Assembly (NCBI RefSeq): GCF_014647115.1 | Contig: NZ_BMOO01000004.1 | Span: forward strand, 248,001 to 312,000 | DNA length: 64,000 nt | Direction of reading: 5' to 3' | DNA from: Halarchaeum rubridurum | GTDB lineage: Archaea > Halobacteriota > Halobacteria > Halobacteriales > Halobacteriaceae | Part shown: in pieces, positions 43,470-53,640 of the stretch | Position numbering within the stretch: the first letter of the stretch is position 1 | How the letters are laid out: every line of letters begins with the position of its first letter | The notes under the pieces: generated by a model | Told to the model about the DNA's origin: nothing | What the model saw: only the letters and a program-made list of their open reading frames with translations | Databases searched by the model: none | Made by a program: the position numbers and the translations under genes

Positions 43470-45452
43470 ATGGCTCCCGCAGACGACGGCGTCGACGAGC
43501 GCCACCTCCCCGTCGGCGAGACGGCCGACGGCGATTCGCTCCGGCTCCCGACCGAAGAGGTCCTGACCGGCCGCGCGTTCATCACCGGCAAGAGCGGGAG
43601 CGGTAAGAGCAACTCCGTCTCGGTCGTCATCGAGGAGCTCCTCGAACGCCAGTATCCCGTCCTCGTCGTCGACACGGACGGCGAGTACTACGGGCTCAAA
43701 GAGGAGTACGAACTCCTGCACGCGGGCGCGGACGACGGCTGCGACATTCAGGTGAGCCCGGAGCACGCAGAGCGCCTCGCCACCATCGCCCTAGAGGAGA
43801 ACGTCCCGGTAATCCTCGACGTCTCGGGGTTCCTCGACGAGGACGCGGCGGACGAACTCGTCTTCGAGACGGCGAAACACCTCTTCGCCAAGGAGAAGAA
43901 ACTGAAGAAGCCCTTCCTCCTCGTCGTCGAGGAGGTCCACGAGTACATCCCGGAGGGCGCGGGGATGGGCGAAACCGGACGAATGCTCATCAAGGTCGGC
44001 AAGCGCGGGCGCAAACACGGCCTCGGCGTCGTCGGCATCAGCCAGCGGCCCGCGGACGTGAAGAAGGACTTCATCACGCAGGCGAACTGGCTCGTCTGGC
44101 ACCGCCTCACCTGGGAGAACGACACGAAGGTCGTCGGGCGAATCGTCGGCAGCGAGTACGAGACCGCGGTCCCCGAGCTCGACGCCGGCGAGGCGTTCGT
44201 GCAGGCCGACTGGACGGACGAGGCGGTGACGCGCGTCCAGTTCAAGCGCAAGCGGACGTTCGACGCGGGCGCGACCCCCGGCCTCGACGACTTCGAGCGC
44301 CCCGAGCTGAAGTCGGTGAGCGACACGCTCGTCGAGGACCTCGCGGACATCCGGGACGCCGAGGAGCAACGCCAGGACCGAATCGCCGAACTCGAACGTC
44401 GCGTGGAGAACCGCGAGGAGCGCATCGCCGAGCTGGAGACCGAGCTGGAACGCGCGCGCGACGTCTCGGCGGCCGCGCGCAAACTCGCGAACGCGGTGGC
44501 ACACGGCGACCCCGAGCGGGACCGCAGCGGCGCGCGGAACGCGGCGGGAGAGACGAACGCCGCCGGGACGGCCGCACAGGCGACGCTCGACGCGGACGCG
44601 AGTTCGAACGACGAGGGCGACGCGAGTGCGACACCCGACGACGTCGCGGCCCTCCGTAACCGCGTCGCGGAGCTCGAAGCGCGGCTCGCGGCGGTCGGGG
44701 ACGAGGGAGTCGCGGACGGCGATGAGGCGAGCGAGAGCGACGGGAGCGCGGTGGGCGTGACCGACGACACGAGCGGCGACGCCGTCGGTGATGCCGGGCC
44801 GAGCGCGGCCGACGGTACCGATACCGACGCCGAATCGGACGCGGTACCCGACTTCGAGGCACAGCTGGCCGAGTTGGGGAGGGACGACGGAGGTGACGCG
44901 GACGAGACGGCGACGGGGGCGGCGCGCGAGGACGACGCGGAGCGCATCGAGCCGACGGAGCGTATCGGGGACGTCCTCGACCGGCTCCAGCAGTCGTCGG
45001 AGCGCGAGCGCGCGTCGCGCGAGCACGAACGCGAGCGCGAGCGCGCCGCGGGCGTGACGGCCGGGACGAGTGCGTCCGCGAGGCCCGCGAAGGGCGAGCG
45101 CGACGAGCGCGATACCGACGACGCATCGGGTGATACAGCAGCGCTCCTCGACGCGCCCGCGGTCCGGACGCGACTCGACGCGGCGCGGCGGGCCTCGCAG
45201 TGTAACGAGCCGACTGCCGAGGCGGCCTACGAGCGGTTGGCCGACAGGCCCCGGTCGGCGCGGGCGCTCGTCGACGCGACGGGTGCGTCCATGGAGGCGG
45301 TCCACTCGCTTCTCGTCGAGCTCCGCGGACGCGACCTCGTCGTGCGTGACCGCGAGCGGCGGTACGCGTTCCACGAGCCGGCGCTCCGCGGTCTCGTCGA
45401 CGACCCGCGGGCGGAACGCGGCGAACTCGGCGAGCAGTGGCGTGTCGAGTGA
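43470..45452 (+). CDS. HerA/DUF87-type ATPase with long coiled coil and winged-helix-like C-terminus
   Basis: 660 residues from the ATG at 43470. RecA-like FtsK/HerA ATPase core: Walker A GKSGSGKSN (40-48), VLVVDTDGEYYGL, Walker B FLLVVEEVHEYIPE, an SQRPADVKKDFITQAN sensor region and WHRLTWENDTKVV. A coiled coil follows (about 290-335, RIAELERRVENREERIAELETEL). Next comes a long acidic low-complexity linker with further heptads (about 355-560), and a C-terminal 75-residue winged-helix-like domain (AAYERLADRPRSARALVDATGASMEAVHSLLVELRGRDLVV). The core relates it to DNA-translocating or DNA-end-processing ATPases, but no HerA N-terminal barrel or NurA partner gene is nearby. It stands alone. Confidence 0.8.
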   Translation: MAPADDGVDERHLPVGETADGDSLRLPTEEVLTGRAFITGKSGSGKSNSVSVVIEELLERQYPVLVVDTDGEYYGLKEEYELLHAGADDGCDIQVSPEHAERLATIALEENVPVILDVSGFLDEDAADELVFETAKHLFAKEKKLKKPFLLVVEEVHEYIPEGAGMGETGRMLIKVGKRGRKHGLGVVGISQRPADVKKDFITQANWLVWHRLTWENDTKVVGRIVGSEYETAVPELDAGEAFVQADWTDEAVTRVQFKRKRTFDAGATPGLDDFERPELKSVSDTLVEDLADIRDAEEQRQDRIAELERRVENREERIAELETELERARDVSAAARKLANAVAHGDPERDRSGARNAAGETNAAGTAAQATLDADASSNDEGDASATPDDVAALRNRVAELEARLAAVGDEGVADGDEASESDGSAVGVTDDTSGDAVGDAGPSAADGTDTDAESDAVPDFEAQLAELGRDDGGDADETATGAAREDDAERIEPTERIGDVLDRLQQSSERERASREHERERERAAGVTAGTSASARPAKGERDERDTDDASGDTAALLDAPAVRTRLDAARRASQCNEPTAEAAYERLADRPRSARALVDATGASMEAVHSLLVELRGRDLVVRDRERRYAFHEPALRGLVDDPRAERGELGEQWRVE

Positions 45453-45589
45453 CGACGCCGTCGCTCGCCGAGTGAAAAACCGAGCGCGACGGGTCGGGTG
45501 ACGCGTCGCTCTCGTTGGAAGATAAGGGACCGGAGTCGCTCACACCGCAACCGTCAGCGCTTCCGGGAGTCGAGAACCGTTACCGCAAT

Positions 45590-45606
45590 GCCGCCGTTAC
45601 GGCGGC
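45590..45606 (-). terminator. Stem-loop downstream of cold-shock gene
   Basis: GCCGCC-GTAAC-GGCGGC perfect stem-loop 13 bases beyond the cold-shock protein stop codon on the minus strand. It also lies 138 bases after the end of the convergent HerA-like gene. No T-run follows. Confidence 0.4.
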
Positions 45607-45619
45607 CTTCTTCAACGAG

Positions 45620-45814
45620 TTACAGACGGGTGAGGTTCGTCGCGCGGGGGCCCTTCTCGGCCTCCTCGATGTCGAACTCGACCTCCTGACCTTCTTCCAG
45701 GTCGGGGCCGCCGACGTCTTCCATGTGGAAGAAGACGTCCTCGTCCGCGTCGTCAGTCTCGATGAATCCGTAACCGCCCGTGTCGTTGAAGAAGTCAACT
45801 ACGCCTTTCGCCAT
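45620..45814 (-). CDS. cspA: Cold-shock domain protein (CspA family)
   Basis: 64 residues, a single cold-shock domain. RNP1-like GYGFIETDD and RNP2-like DVFFHMEDV motifs are both present, with the usual KGVVDFFNDTGG start. RNA/ssDNA chaperone. The ATG at 45814 is chosen because MAKG is the family start and TTATCA (45841-45846) lies about 30 bases upstream; the longer frame extends through that promoter. Confidence 0.95.
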   Translation of the reverse strand: MAKGVVDFFNDTGGYGFIETDDADEDVFFHMEDVGGPDLEEGQEVEFDIEEAEKGPRATNLTRL

Positions 45815-45980
45815 TGCCTTTGTACGAAGTAGCTCCCCACTGATAACCCTTGCGGGAGTGTAGTGGGAGATGGTACCGTGGGGTTCGCGGCACGCGAACG
45901 AAACGAATCGATGTCGAGGAACCGGCGACCCGGGGACCGGCCGGGGCCCGGAGTCGGTGGAAACGGCGTGGATGCAATCG

Positions 45981-45988
45981 CTTTTACA
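45981..45988 (+). promoter_or_regulatory. TATA box for leader ORF and TauE/SafE gene
   Basis: CTTTTACA centred about 27 bases before the ATG at 46012 and about 98 bases before the transporter ATG at 46083. The spacing fits leaderless translation of the small upstream ORF. Confidence 0.55.
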
Positions 45989-46011
45989 CGGCCGGGTACG
46001 AACGGTGGGCA

Positions 46012-46083
46012 ATGTCACCAGACGGGAGTCGTCGTTCGGCCCGGAGAGCGTTCACCACGGTCGTTGTGCGGGGGCTCGGCTGA
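46012..46083 (+). CDS. Short upstream ORF (23 residues) coupled to TauE/SafE transporter
   Basis: ATG at 46012 to TGA at 46081-46083; the TGA shares its last base with the transporter ATG (TGATG). Product MSPDGSRRSARRAFTTVVVR plus GLG is Arg-rich and not membrane spanning. Because the promoter predicts transcription starting at this ATG, the transporter would be translated by reinitiation after the short ORF. No homologue is recognised; a leader-peptide role is inference. Confidence 0.5.
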   Translation: MSPDGSRRSARRAFTTVVVRGLG

Positions 46084-47120
46084 TGTTCGGAACCGGCGTG
46101 CCGCTCGGCGGCCTCCTCATGCTCGTCCTCCTCGGCTTCCTCATCGCGACGACGGTCAACACGTTCGCGATGGAAGCCGCGGTGTTGTTCGTTCCCGCGT
46201 TCCTCTTCGTCTTCCCCCTCCTCGTCCCGGGCTTCCCGGCGCTCGCGGCGAACGCCGCCGTCGGACTCGCGCTGTTCGTCGAGCTCTTCGGCTACACCTC
46301 CTCCGTCACCGCCTACTGGTACCGCCACCAGATCGATTTCAACGTCGCCAAGAAGCTGCTCGTCATCACCGTCCCCATCGCTATCGTCGCGCGCGCGGCG
46401 TCCTACTACGTCCCCTCGGACGTCCTGATGGTCGGCTTCGGCCTCCTGCTCGTCGCCCTCGCGGTCGTCCTCTACGAGGCCCACGAGCACGGCCCGTCCA
46501 TCGTCGACACCGTCGCGGAGAAACCCGAACTCTCCCTCACCGCCGTCCTCGACGAGGAGTACGAACCGCGGACGCGCGTGCTCGAGGACACGCACGACGC
46601 CGCGGAGACGCCGCCGAGCGAGCACATGGGCGGTCCGGCCGAGACCGCCGCCGAGGAACCCACCGGGAACGCCGTCATGGGGAGCGGCGAGGACGAGACC
46701 GAGTTCCACCTGGAGATGCCGGACTTCCTCGTCACCGTCCTCGGCGGGACGCTCGCCGGCCTCGTCGGAATCGCCATCGGCGAGCTCACACAGTCGATGC
46801 TCGCGCTTCGACGGCGCGTCCCACTCAAGCTCTCGACGGGCACGAGCGCGCTCGTCCTCCACGTCACCATCGTCGCCGCGCTCCTCGCCAACATCGCCCT
46901 CCTCCGCTTCGCGCCGTCGATCACGGGCGAGGGGTTCACCGTTCCCTTCGGCGTCGGCATCTTCGTCGCCATCGGCTGCCTCTTCGGCGGACAGGCCGGC
47001 GCGTACCTCAACAACCGCCTCTCCGAGAGCACCGTGATGGTGATGCTCATCGCCGTCTACGCGGTCGTCGGCGTACTCGTCGTCGCCCGCACGCTCCTCC
47101 TCGGCGGCGCCGCGCACTGA
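46083..47120 (+). CDS. TauE/SafE (TSUP) family membrane transporter
   Basis: 345 residues from the ATG at 46083, with eight to nine hydrophobic helices in two halves. The family signature of a Gly-rich paired helix is seen as GGTLAGLVGIAIGELTQSML and IGCLFGGQAGAYL. Between the halves lies a cytoplasmic acidic loop of about 80 residues (roughly 140-220). The family exports or takes up small organic or sulfur-containing anions (sulfite, sulfoacetate and others); the substrate here is unknown. A longer frame upstream lacks a plausible start and overlaps the promoter. It follows the short ORF with a one-base overlap. Confidence 0.8.
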   Translation: MFGTGVPLGGLLMLVLLGFLIATTVNTFAMEAAVLFVPAFLFVFPLLVPGFPALAANAAVGLALFVELFGYTSSVTAYWYRHQIDFNVAKKLLVITVPIAIVARAASYYVPSDVLMVGFGLLLVALAVVLYEAHEHGPSIVDTVAEKPELSLTAVLDEEYEPRTRVLEDTHDAAETPPSEHMGGPAETAAEEPTGNAVMGSGEDETEFHLEMPDFLVTVLGGTLAGLVGIAIGELTQSMLALRRRVPLKLSTGTSALVLHVTIVAALLANIALLRFAPSITGEGFTVPFGVGIFVAIGCLFGGQAGAYLNNRLSESTVMVMLIAVYAVVGVLVVARTLLLGGAAH

Positions 47121-47154
47121 GGCGCGGGGTCGAAAACCGAGGCGGCGCGGTTTT

Positions 47155-47280
47155 TCAGAAGTCGTAGTAGCGCGCGAGCGCGCCGAACGCCAACACGAGC
47201 GCTCCGAGAACGAACGTCCCGGGAATCGGGAGCGCGAACACCACGGCGCCGACCGCGAGGACGAGAGTGGACGTACGCAT
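47155..47280 (-). CDS. Small membrane protein, 41 residues
   Basis: ATG at 47280 to TGA at 47155. Product begins MRTSTLVLAVGAVVFALPIP and continues with a second hydrophobic stretch ending GALARYYDF, so two short helices with a PIPG turn. It is convergent with the transporter. The GC-rich third positions and the clean hydrophobic pattern support it as a real small gene; proteins of this shape recur in haloarchaea but have no known role. Confidence 0.55.
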   Translation of the reverse strand: MRTSTLVLAVGAVVFALPIPGTFVLGALVLAFGALARYYDF

Positions 47281-47386
47281 ACACGGTCGTTCGCGTCTCG
47301 ACGGCATAGGCGTGGTGGCGGCGACGGTGCGCCAGACCGCCTCGTGTCGGTGGGCGTCTTCACTATTCGCGTCGTTCGCAGGAAAA

Positions 47387-47485
47387 TGCCGCCTCCCCGA
47401 TTTGAACCTCCGGAAGACTCGCCACGCTCGTCTTCCGTGCCCCCGCTCGCTACGCTCGCCGGGAGGGGGACAGCTCGATCTTCAG
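47387..47485 (-). pseudogene. Interrupted partial copy of tRNA-Phe
   Basis: Two 21-base blocks identical to contiguous parts of the tRNA-Phe gene: 47387-47407 equals 47522-47542 (3' acceptor and T-arm) and 47465-47485 equals 47543-47563 (T-stem side and anticodon loop). In this copy they are separated by 57 extra bases (47408-47464), and the 5' part of the tRNA is absent. The insert contains a perfect 8-bp hairpin CGGAAGAC/GTCTTCCG and a GAGCGTAGCGAGCG stretch. It cannot fold into a functional tRNA. Confidence 0.85.
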
Positions 47486-47521
47486 CTAGAGCTCACGCAT
47501 CGAACTCACGTCGAAAAGGTA

Positions 47522-47595
47522 TGCCGCCTCCCCGATTTGAACGGGGGACAGCTCGATCTTCAGTCGAGTGCTCTCCCAGTCTGAGCTAAGGCGGC
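47522..47595 (-). tRNA. tRNA-Phe (GAA)
   Basis: Full cloverleaf on the minus strand: acceptor GCCGCCT (5' end at 47595) pairs with AGGCGGC, with discriminator A at 47522. The anticodon loop CTGAAGA gives GAA, and the T-arm contains GTTCAAATC. No CCA is encoded. A partial, interrupted copy lies 36 bases beyond its 3' end in the same orientation. Confidence 0.97.
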
Positions 47596-47796
47596 GTGCA
47601 CGTCATCCGAGGACGAGCGCGGAAAAAAGGGTTACGAAACGCGTGGGGCGTCGCGGCGGTCGGCAAAGCGATGGACCGCTCGCGTCGCTCGTCGGACGAC
47701 GCCGCCGACGTGGACGCGTGGCTCCGTCGTTCACGCGATATTCGAATCGCCCGCACGAACGCGTTCGCTCCTCGCGTTCGTTCGGCGCAGAACGCA
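47596..47796. other. Spacer between tRNA-Val and tRNA-Phe
   Basis: No gene supported. On the minus strand a T-rich element (CCCTTTTTTCC, about 47619-47629) lies 25-35 bases before tRNA-Phe and is its likely promoter. Confidence 0.4.
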
Positions 47797-47869
47797 TGGG
47801 TTCGGGCGGATTCGAACCACCGACCTTCTCCTTGTAAGGGAGACGTCATAACCACTAGACCACGAACCC
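47797..47869 (-). tRNA. tRNA-Val (TAC)
   Basis: Full cloverleaf on the minus strand: acceptor GGGTTCG pairs with CGAACCC, with discriminator A at 47797. The anticodon stem TCTCC/GGAGA encloses CTTACAA, giving TAC. The T-arm contains GGTTCGAATCC. No CCA is encoded. Confidence 0.97.
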
Positions 47870-47961
47870 GCACGTCGTGAGTGGCGGAGGCGCGGCAAAA
47901 CGGTTTCCCTTCGACCCCCGGTGGCGGAACGCTTAGGCGGCGTCGCGGGCTTCGTCGGGGT

Positions 47962-48459
47962 ATGGGTCGGCGTGCTCGACGAGTGGCGACGGTGCTGGCG
48001 GTCCTGCTCGGGGTCGCGCTCGTCGCCGTCGGGGCGTGGGCGTTCGCGGGCTCGACGGACCACGACGGCGCGACGGTGACGGTGACCGACGCGAACGGCT
48101 CGACGCTCGGCGTCGTGGACGCGGCGGTGGCGGACTCGGAGGCCGAGCGCTACCGGGGGCTCTCGGGGACGGGGTCGCTGGCGAACGGGTCGGGGATGCT
48201 GTTCGTCTACGAGCGCGCGGGGTCGCGGGCGTTCGTGATGCGCGAGATGAACTATCCGCTCGACATCGTCTTCGTCGGGGTGGACGGCCGGATTACGCGG
48301 ATACACCACGCGGAGCCGGAGGAGCCGCCGTATCGTCGCTACACGGGGCGGGCGAAGTGGGTGCTCGAAGTCCCCGAGGGGTGGACGACGCGCCACGGGG
48401 TCACCGTCGGGGACCGGGTGCGCATCGACTACGATGGCGGCGGGGGCGTCGGGAGTTGA
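47962..48459 (+). CDS. DUF192 family exported/membrane-anchored protein
   Basis: 165 residues from the ATG at 47962. One N-terminal hydrophobic helix (about 9-31) either anchors the protein or acts as a signal. The DUF192 domain follows, with its typical LGVVDAAVADSEAERYRGLS, GSGMLFVYERAG and FVMREMNYPLDIVFV segments and the closing KWVLEVPEGWTTRHGV. Function of the domain is unknown. It precedes the ABC exporter by 35 bases on the same strand. Confidence 0.88.
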   Translation: MGRRARRVATVLAVLLGVALVAVGAWAFAGSTDHDGATVTVTDANGSTLGVVDAAVADSEAERYRGLSGTGSLANGSGMLFVYERAGSRAFVMREMNYPLDIVFVGVDGRITRIHHAEPEEPPYRRYTGRAKWVLEVPEGWTTRHGVTVGDRVRIDYDGGGGVGS

Positions 48460-48494
48460 AACCCTTTTTCGGGCGCGCCGCGTAGGTCGCACGA

Positions 48495-50420
<1,926 letters not shown>

Positions 50421-50424
50421 CGAG

Positions 50425-50592
50425 TCAGGGCGTCCAGCCGCAAACGGTGCACTCGTCGGCCGCCGTCTCGTGGAGGCCGCCGCAGTCGGGACACTGCTTT
50501 TTGTTATAGCTTCGGTCCCATCCCTCGACGTCGTGGCCGTTGTGTTCGAGGAACTCGTCCAGAACCGAGTCGGTATCCCGTGCGGTCGACAT
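50425..50592 (-). CDS. HVO_0416-type small zinc finger protein
   Basis: 55 residues from the ATG at 50592. Helical N-terminus (DSVLDEFLEHNGHDVEGWD) then one zinc ribbon with two knuckles, CPDCGG and CTVCGW. Resembles the short one-zinc-finger proteins common in haloarchaea. It ends four bases from the convergent ABC exporter stop. Role unknown; nucleic-acid or protein binding are both possible. Confidence 0.75.
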   Translation of the reverse strand: MSTARDTDSVLDEFLEHNGHDVEGWDRSYNKKQCPDCGGLHETAADECTVCGWTP

Positions 50593-50785
50593 ACACGGTA
50601 TCGTATGCCACACCACGCCATAATCTTTGTGGTAGTCCGTGTCACGGGAGTGTCGGGTCGCGCCGCTCGACGTGCCGGCTACTCGGTATCGCGCCGTCGT
50701 GAAGAAGGTGCGCAGAGGCGGGCTCAGGGGCTCGCGGGCGATGACCGGCCGCGGACCCGCCGTCCTACCCGCTCTCGGGACGGCC
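50593..50785. other. Intergenic region without recognised gene
   Basis: 193 bases between the small zinc finger start and the M32 peptidase stop, both on the minus strand. An AT-richer patch (about 50615-50635) may hold the zinc-finger promoter. Nothing else recognised. Confidence 0.35.
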
Positions 50786-52294
50786 TCAGAGGTCGTAGAG
50801 CCGGCCGAACTTCGATGTCGCGTAGTCGAGGAAGTGGTCGGCCGTGTACGGTTCGCCGGTGGCTTCCTCGATCAGCTCGGGCGTCGTGTAGCGACAGCCG
50901 TGGCGGTGGACGCGCTCGCCGAGCCAGTCCGCGAGCGGGGCGAAGTCGCCGTCGGCGACCGTCGCGTCGAGGTCGTCGATGTCGTCCTCGGCGTGCGCGT
51001 AGAGCTGCGCGGCGAGGACGCTCCCGAGCGAGTACGTCGGGAAGTAGCCGAAGTTGCCGTGACTCCAGTGGATGTCCTGCAGACAGCCCTCGCTGTCCGT
51101 GTCGGGACGGACGCCGAGGTACTCCTCCATCTTCTCGTTCCACGCCGCGGGCACCTCGGAGACGTCGAGGTCCCCCGAGATGAGGTCGCGTTCGATCTCG
51201 AAGCGGAGGACGATGTGCATGTGGTAGGTGAGTTCGTCCGCCTCGACCCGGATGAGGTTGTCCGGGTAGACGCGGTTCGCGGCCTCGTAGAGGTCGCGTG
51301 GCGTCGCGTCGAGCGAGGAGAAGCGCTCGCGGAGGTCGCCCGCGAAGCGCCCCCAGAACGCCTCGGAGCGCCCGACGTGGTTCTCCCAGAGACGCGACTG
51401 GGACTCGTGGACGGTGAGGTCGCGGGCCTCGCCGAGCGGCGTCCCGTACTCCTCGCGGGGGAGGCCGAGGTTGTAGCGCGCGTGACCGAACTCGTGGACG
51501 GTGCTCATCATCGAGTCGAGCGGTTCGTCCTCACCGAAGCGCGTCGTGATGCGCGAGTCGAACTGGTTGCCGACCGTGAAGGGGTGCGTCGAGGTGTCGA
51601 GGCGGCCCCGGTCCCAGTCGTAGCCGAGCGCGTCGAGGACGTCGCGCGAGAAGGCCTCCTGCGCGTCGGGGTCGTACGTCCCGTCCGCGAACGGCGCGGC
51701 GAGGTCGGCCTCGGAGGCCTGCACGGCGTCGATGAGCGGGACGAGCTCCTCGCGGAGGCGTTCGAGGACGCGTTCGGCCGTTTCGAGGTCGATGTAGGGT
51801 TCGTACTCGTCGAAGAGGACGGCGTACGGGTCGCGCTCGTCGTCGATGTGCGCGGCGTACTCGCGCTTGAGGTCGACGAGGGTCTCCAGGTAGGGCGCGA
51901 ACGTCTCGAAGTCGTCGTTCTCGCGGGCCTCCTCCCACGCCTGGAGGGCCTCGCTCGACGTCTGCGATATCTCCTCGACGAGGTCGCGCGGAACGCGCTC
52001 GGCGCGGACGTACTGGCGTTCGACCTCGCGGACGACCGCGCGCTGGTCGTCGGTGAGGTCGGCGTCGGCGAGCGCGTCGAGCGAGTCACCGACGACGTCG
52101 TCGGTGAGCAGGTCGTGGCTCAGCCCGGACGCCACGGAGAGCTGTTTCGAGCGCGCGGGATTGCCCCCCTCCGGCATCATCACCTGTTGGTCCCAGGAGA
52201 GCGTCCCCTGCACGCCGCCGAGCGCGGTGACGCGTTCGTACTGGTCGAGCAGGTCGAGATACGCCTCGGGGGCGTCCTCGCGGTGGTCCGTCAT
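50786..52294 (-). CDS. Carboxypeptidase of family M32 (Taq type)
   Basis: 502 residues, the normal length for the family. Zinc-binding HEFGH at residues 267-271 with the downstream Glu in HESQSRLWENHVGRS, and the family-specific LSWDQQVMMPEGG, HPFTVGNQFDSRITTRF and HWSHGNFGYFPTYSLGSVLAAQLY motifs. Removes C-terminal amino acids from peptides in the cytoplasm. It is followed after 102 bases upstream by the M20 peptidase in the same orientation, so both may contribute to peptide recycling. Confidence 0.95.
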   Translation of the reverse strand: MTDHREDAPEAYLDLLDQYERVTALGGVQGTLSWDQQVMMPEGGNPARSKQLSVASGLSHDLLTDDVVGDSLDALADADLTDDQRAVVREVERQYVRAERVPRDLVEEISQTSSEALQAWEEARENDDFETFAPYLETLVDLKREYAAHIDDERDPYAVLFDEYEPYIDLETAERVLERLREELVPLIDAVQASEADLAAPFADGTYDPDAQEAFSRDVLDALGYDWDRGRLDTSTHPFTVGNQFDSRITTRFGEDEPLDSMMSTVHEFGHARYNLGLPREEYGTPLGEARDLTVHESQSRLWENHVGRSEAFWGRFAGDLRERFSSLDATPRDLYEAANRVYPDNLIRVEADELTYHMHIVLRFEIERDLISGDLDVSEVPAAWNEKMEEYLGVRPDTDSEGCLQDIHWSHGNFGYFPTYSLGSVLAAQLYAHAEDDIDDLDATVADGDFAPLADWLGERVHRHGCRYTTPELIEEATGEPYTADHFLDYATSKFGRLYDL

Positions 52295-52396
52295 GGCAAA
52301 AGGAGGGACGCGCGGTCACAAGAAGCCACCCGTCGCGGCGGACGGTGTCGCGGTCAGCGACCGAGCGCCGACACCCGAGGCCGCCTCGACGCCGCG

Positions 52397-53482
52397 CTAC
52401 GGCCAGCGCGCGGCGATTTCGAGGTAGGCGTCCCGACAGGTGCGGAGCGCGTCGAGGGAGACGCTCTCCGCGTCGGTGTGGGCCTCGCCGGGTTCGGCGG
52501 GCCCGCAGACGACGCAGGTCGTCCCGGCGTCCGCGAGCCACCCGGCGTCGGTCGCGTGCGGCTTCACCACCTGCTCGGGGGTCGCGTCCTGCGCGCCCGC
52601 GACGGCGTCCAGCGCGGCGTCCGCGAAAGCCGCGTCGTCGCACGCCATCGGGGGGAGGTCCTGCTCGACGTCCCACGAGACGCCCTCGACCTCGGTCGCA
52701 CGGTCGAGGGCCGCGCGGTCGCCCGGCACGGTCCGCTCGTCTATCGTCACCTCGCAGGCGTCGGGGACGACGTTCCACGCGTCGCCGCCGTCGATTTCGG
52801 TGACGACGAGGCTGCCGACGAGGCGGTGGCCGAGCACCTCGGTCGCGGGCGTATCGAGGTCGCGGACGACGTCGACGGCGTCACAGGCCCGATAGACGGC
52901 GTTCTCTCCCGTCTCGGGTTCGCTCGCGTGCGCGGCCGTCCCCGACGCGCGGAGCGTGCTCGCGCGCCGGCCCTTGTGCGCGACGGCGACGTCGACGGTA
53001 CTGGGACCGGAGTAGCCCGTCGACCCCTCGCCGACGACCGCGTAGTCGGGCGCGACGTCGCGCTCGATGGCGTGGCGCGCGCCGACGCCGCCGTCCTCTT
53101 CGCCGACGAACGACGCGAAGACCAGTTCACCCGCGGGGTCCGTCTCGCGGAACGCGAGGAGCATCGCGGCGAGCGCGCCCGTCATGTCCGCGGTGCCGCG
53201 GCCGTGGAGGCGGCCGTCGCGCTCCTCGATTCGGTAGGTGCCGTCGTCGGCGACCTGCGACTGGGCGGGCGCGACGACATCGTGGTGGCCGACGAGGGCG
53301 AGCGATTCGTCGCCGTCTCCGCGTCGGGCGATCACGTTGCCGCCGTTCGGGGCGTCGTCGCGCGTCACCGTGGCGTCGGTGTGCTCGCGGAGCCACGACT
53401 CGATGCGGTCGCCGACCGCCGCCTCGTCGTCGTGCGCGGGGGTCGCGACGAGGTCGCGGGTCAGCGATTCGAGTTCGTCCAT
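52397..53482 (-). CDS. M20 family peptidase / deacylase (ArgE/DapE/CPG2-like)
   Basis: 361 residues from the ATG at 53482; a longer frame adds a basic stretch and was not used. Metal ligands follow the family order: GHHDVVAP, GRGTADMTGALAAML, EEDGGVG (catalytic Glu pair), VVGEGS and a C-terminal KPHATDAGWL. The dimerisation lid domain is present (about 170-285). Hydrolyses an N-acyl amino acid or dipeptide; which one cannot be decided from sequence. Confidence 0.9.
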   Translation of the reverse strand: MDELESLTRDLVATPAHDDEAAVGDRIESWLREHTDATVTRDDAPNGGNVIARRGDGDESLALVGHHDVVAPAQSQVADDGTYRIEERDGRLHGRGTADMTGALAAMLLAFRETDPAGELVFASFVGEEDGGVGARHAIERDVAPDYAVVGEGSTGYSGPSTVDVAVAHKGRRASTLRASGTAAHASEPETGENAVYRACDAVDVVRDLDTPATEVLGHRLVGSLVVTEIDGGDAWNVVPDACEVTIDERTVPGDRAALDRATEVEGVSWDVEQDLPPMACDDAAFADAALDAVAGAQDATPEQVVKPHATDAGWLADAGTTCVVCGPAEPGEAHTDAESVSLDALRTCRDAYLEIAARWP

Positions 53483-53640
53483 GCGTCGAGTGACGGGGGC
53501 GGGCGGGAAAACTCGGGCGGCGAGCGTCCGGGCGAGGACGGCCGAGGGAGGCGTCCGGTGGGTGCGGGAGAGCGGCGTTCGCACGCCCGTCTGGGACTCT
53601 TGAACACCCTTATCCGACGCCGGCGAGTAGACGCGGCCAT

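Noticed and set aside
47387-47595. tRNA-Phe and its partial copy as attachment sites flanking an integrated element
   Set aside because: The copies are only about 40 bases apart with no gene between them, so no element is present. An old excision event cannot be excluded but is not supported.
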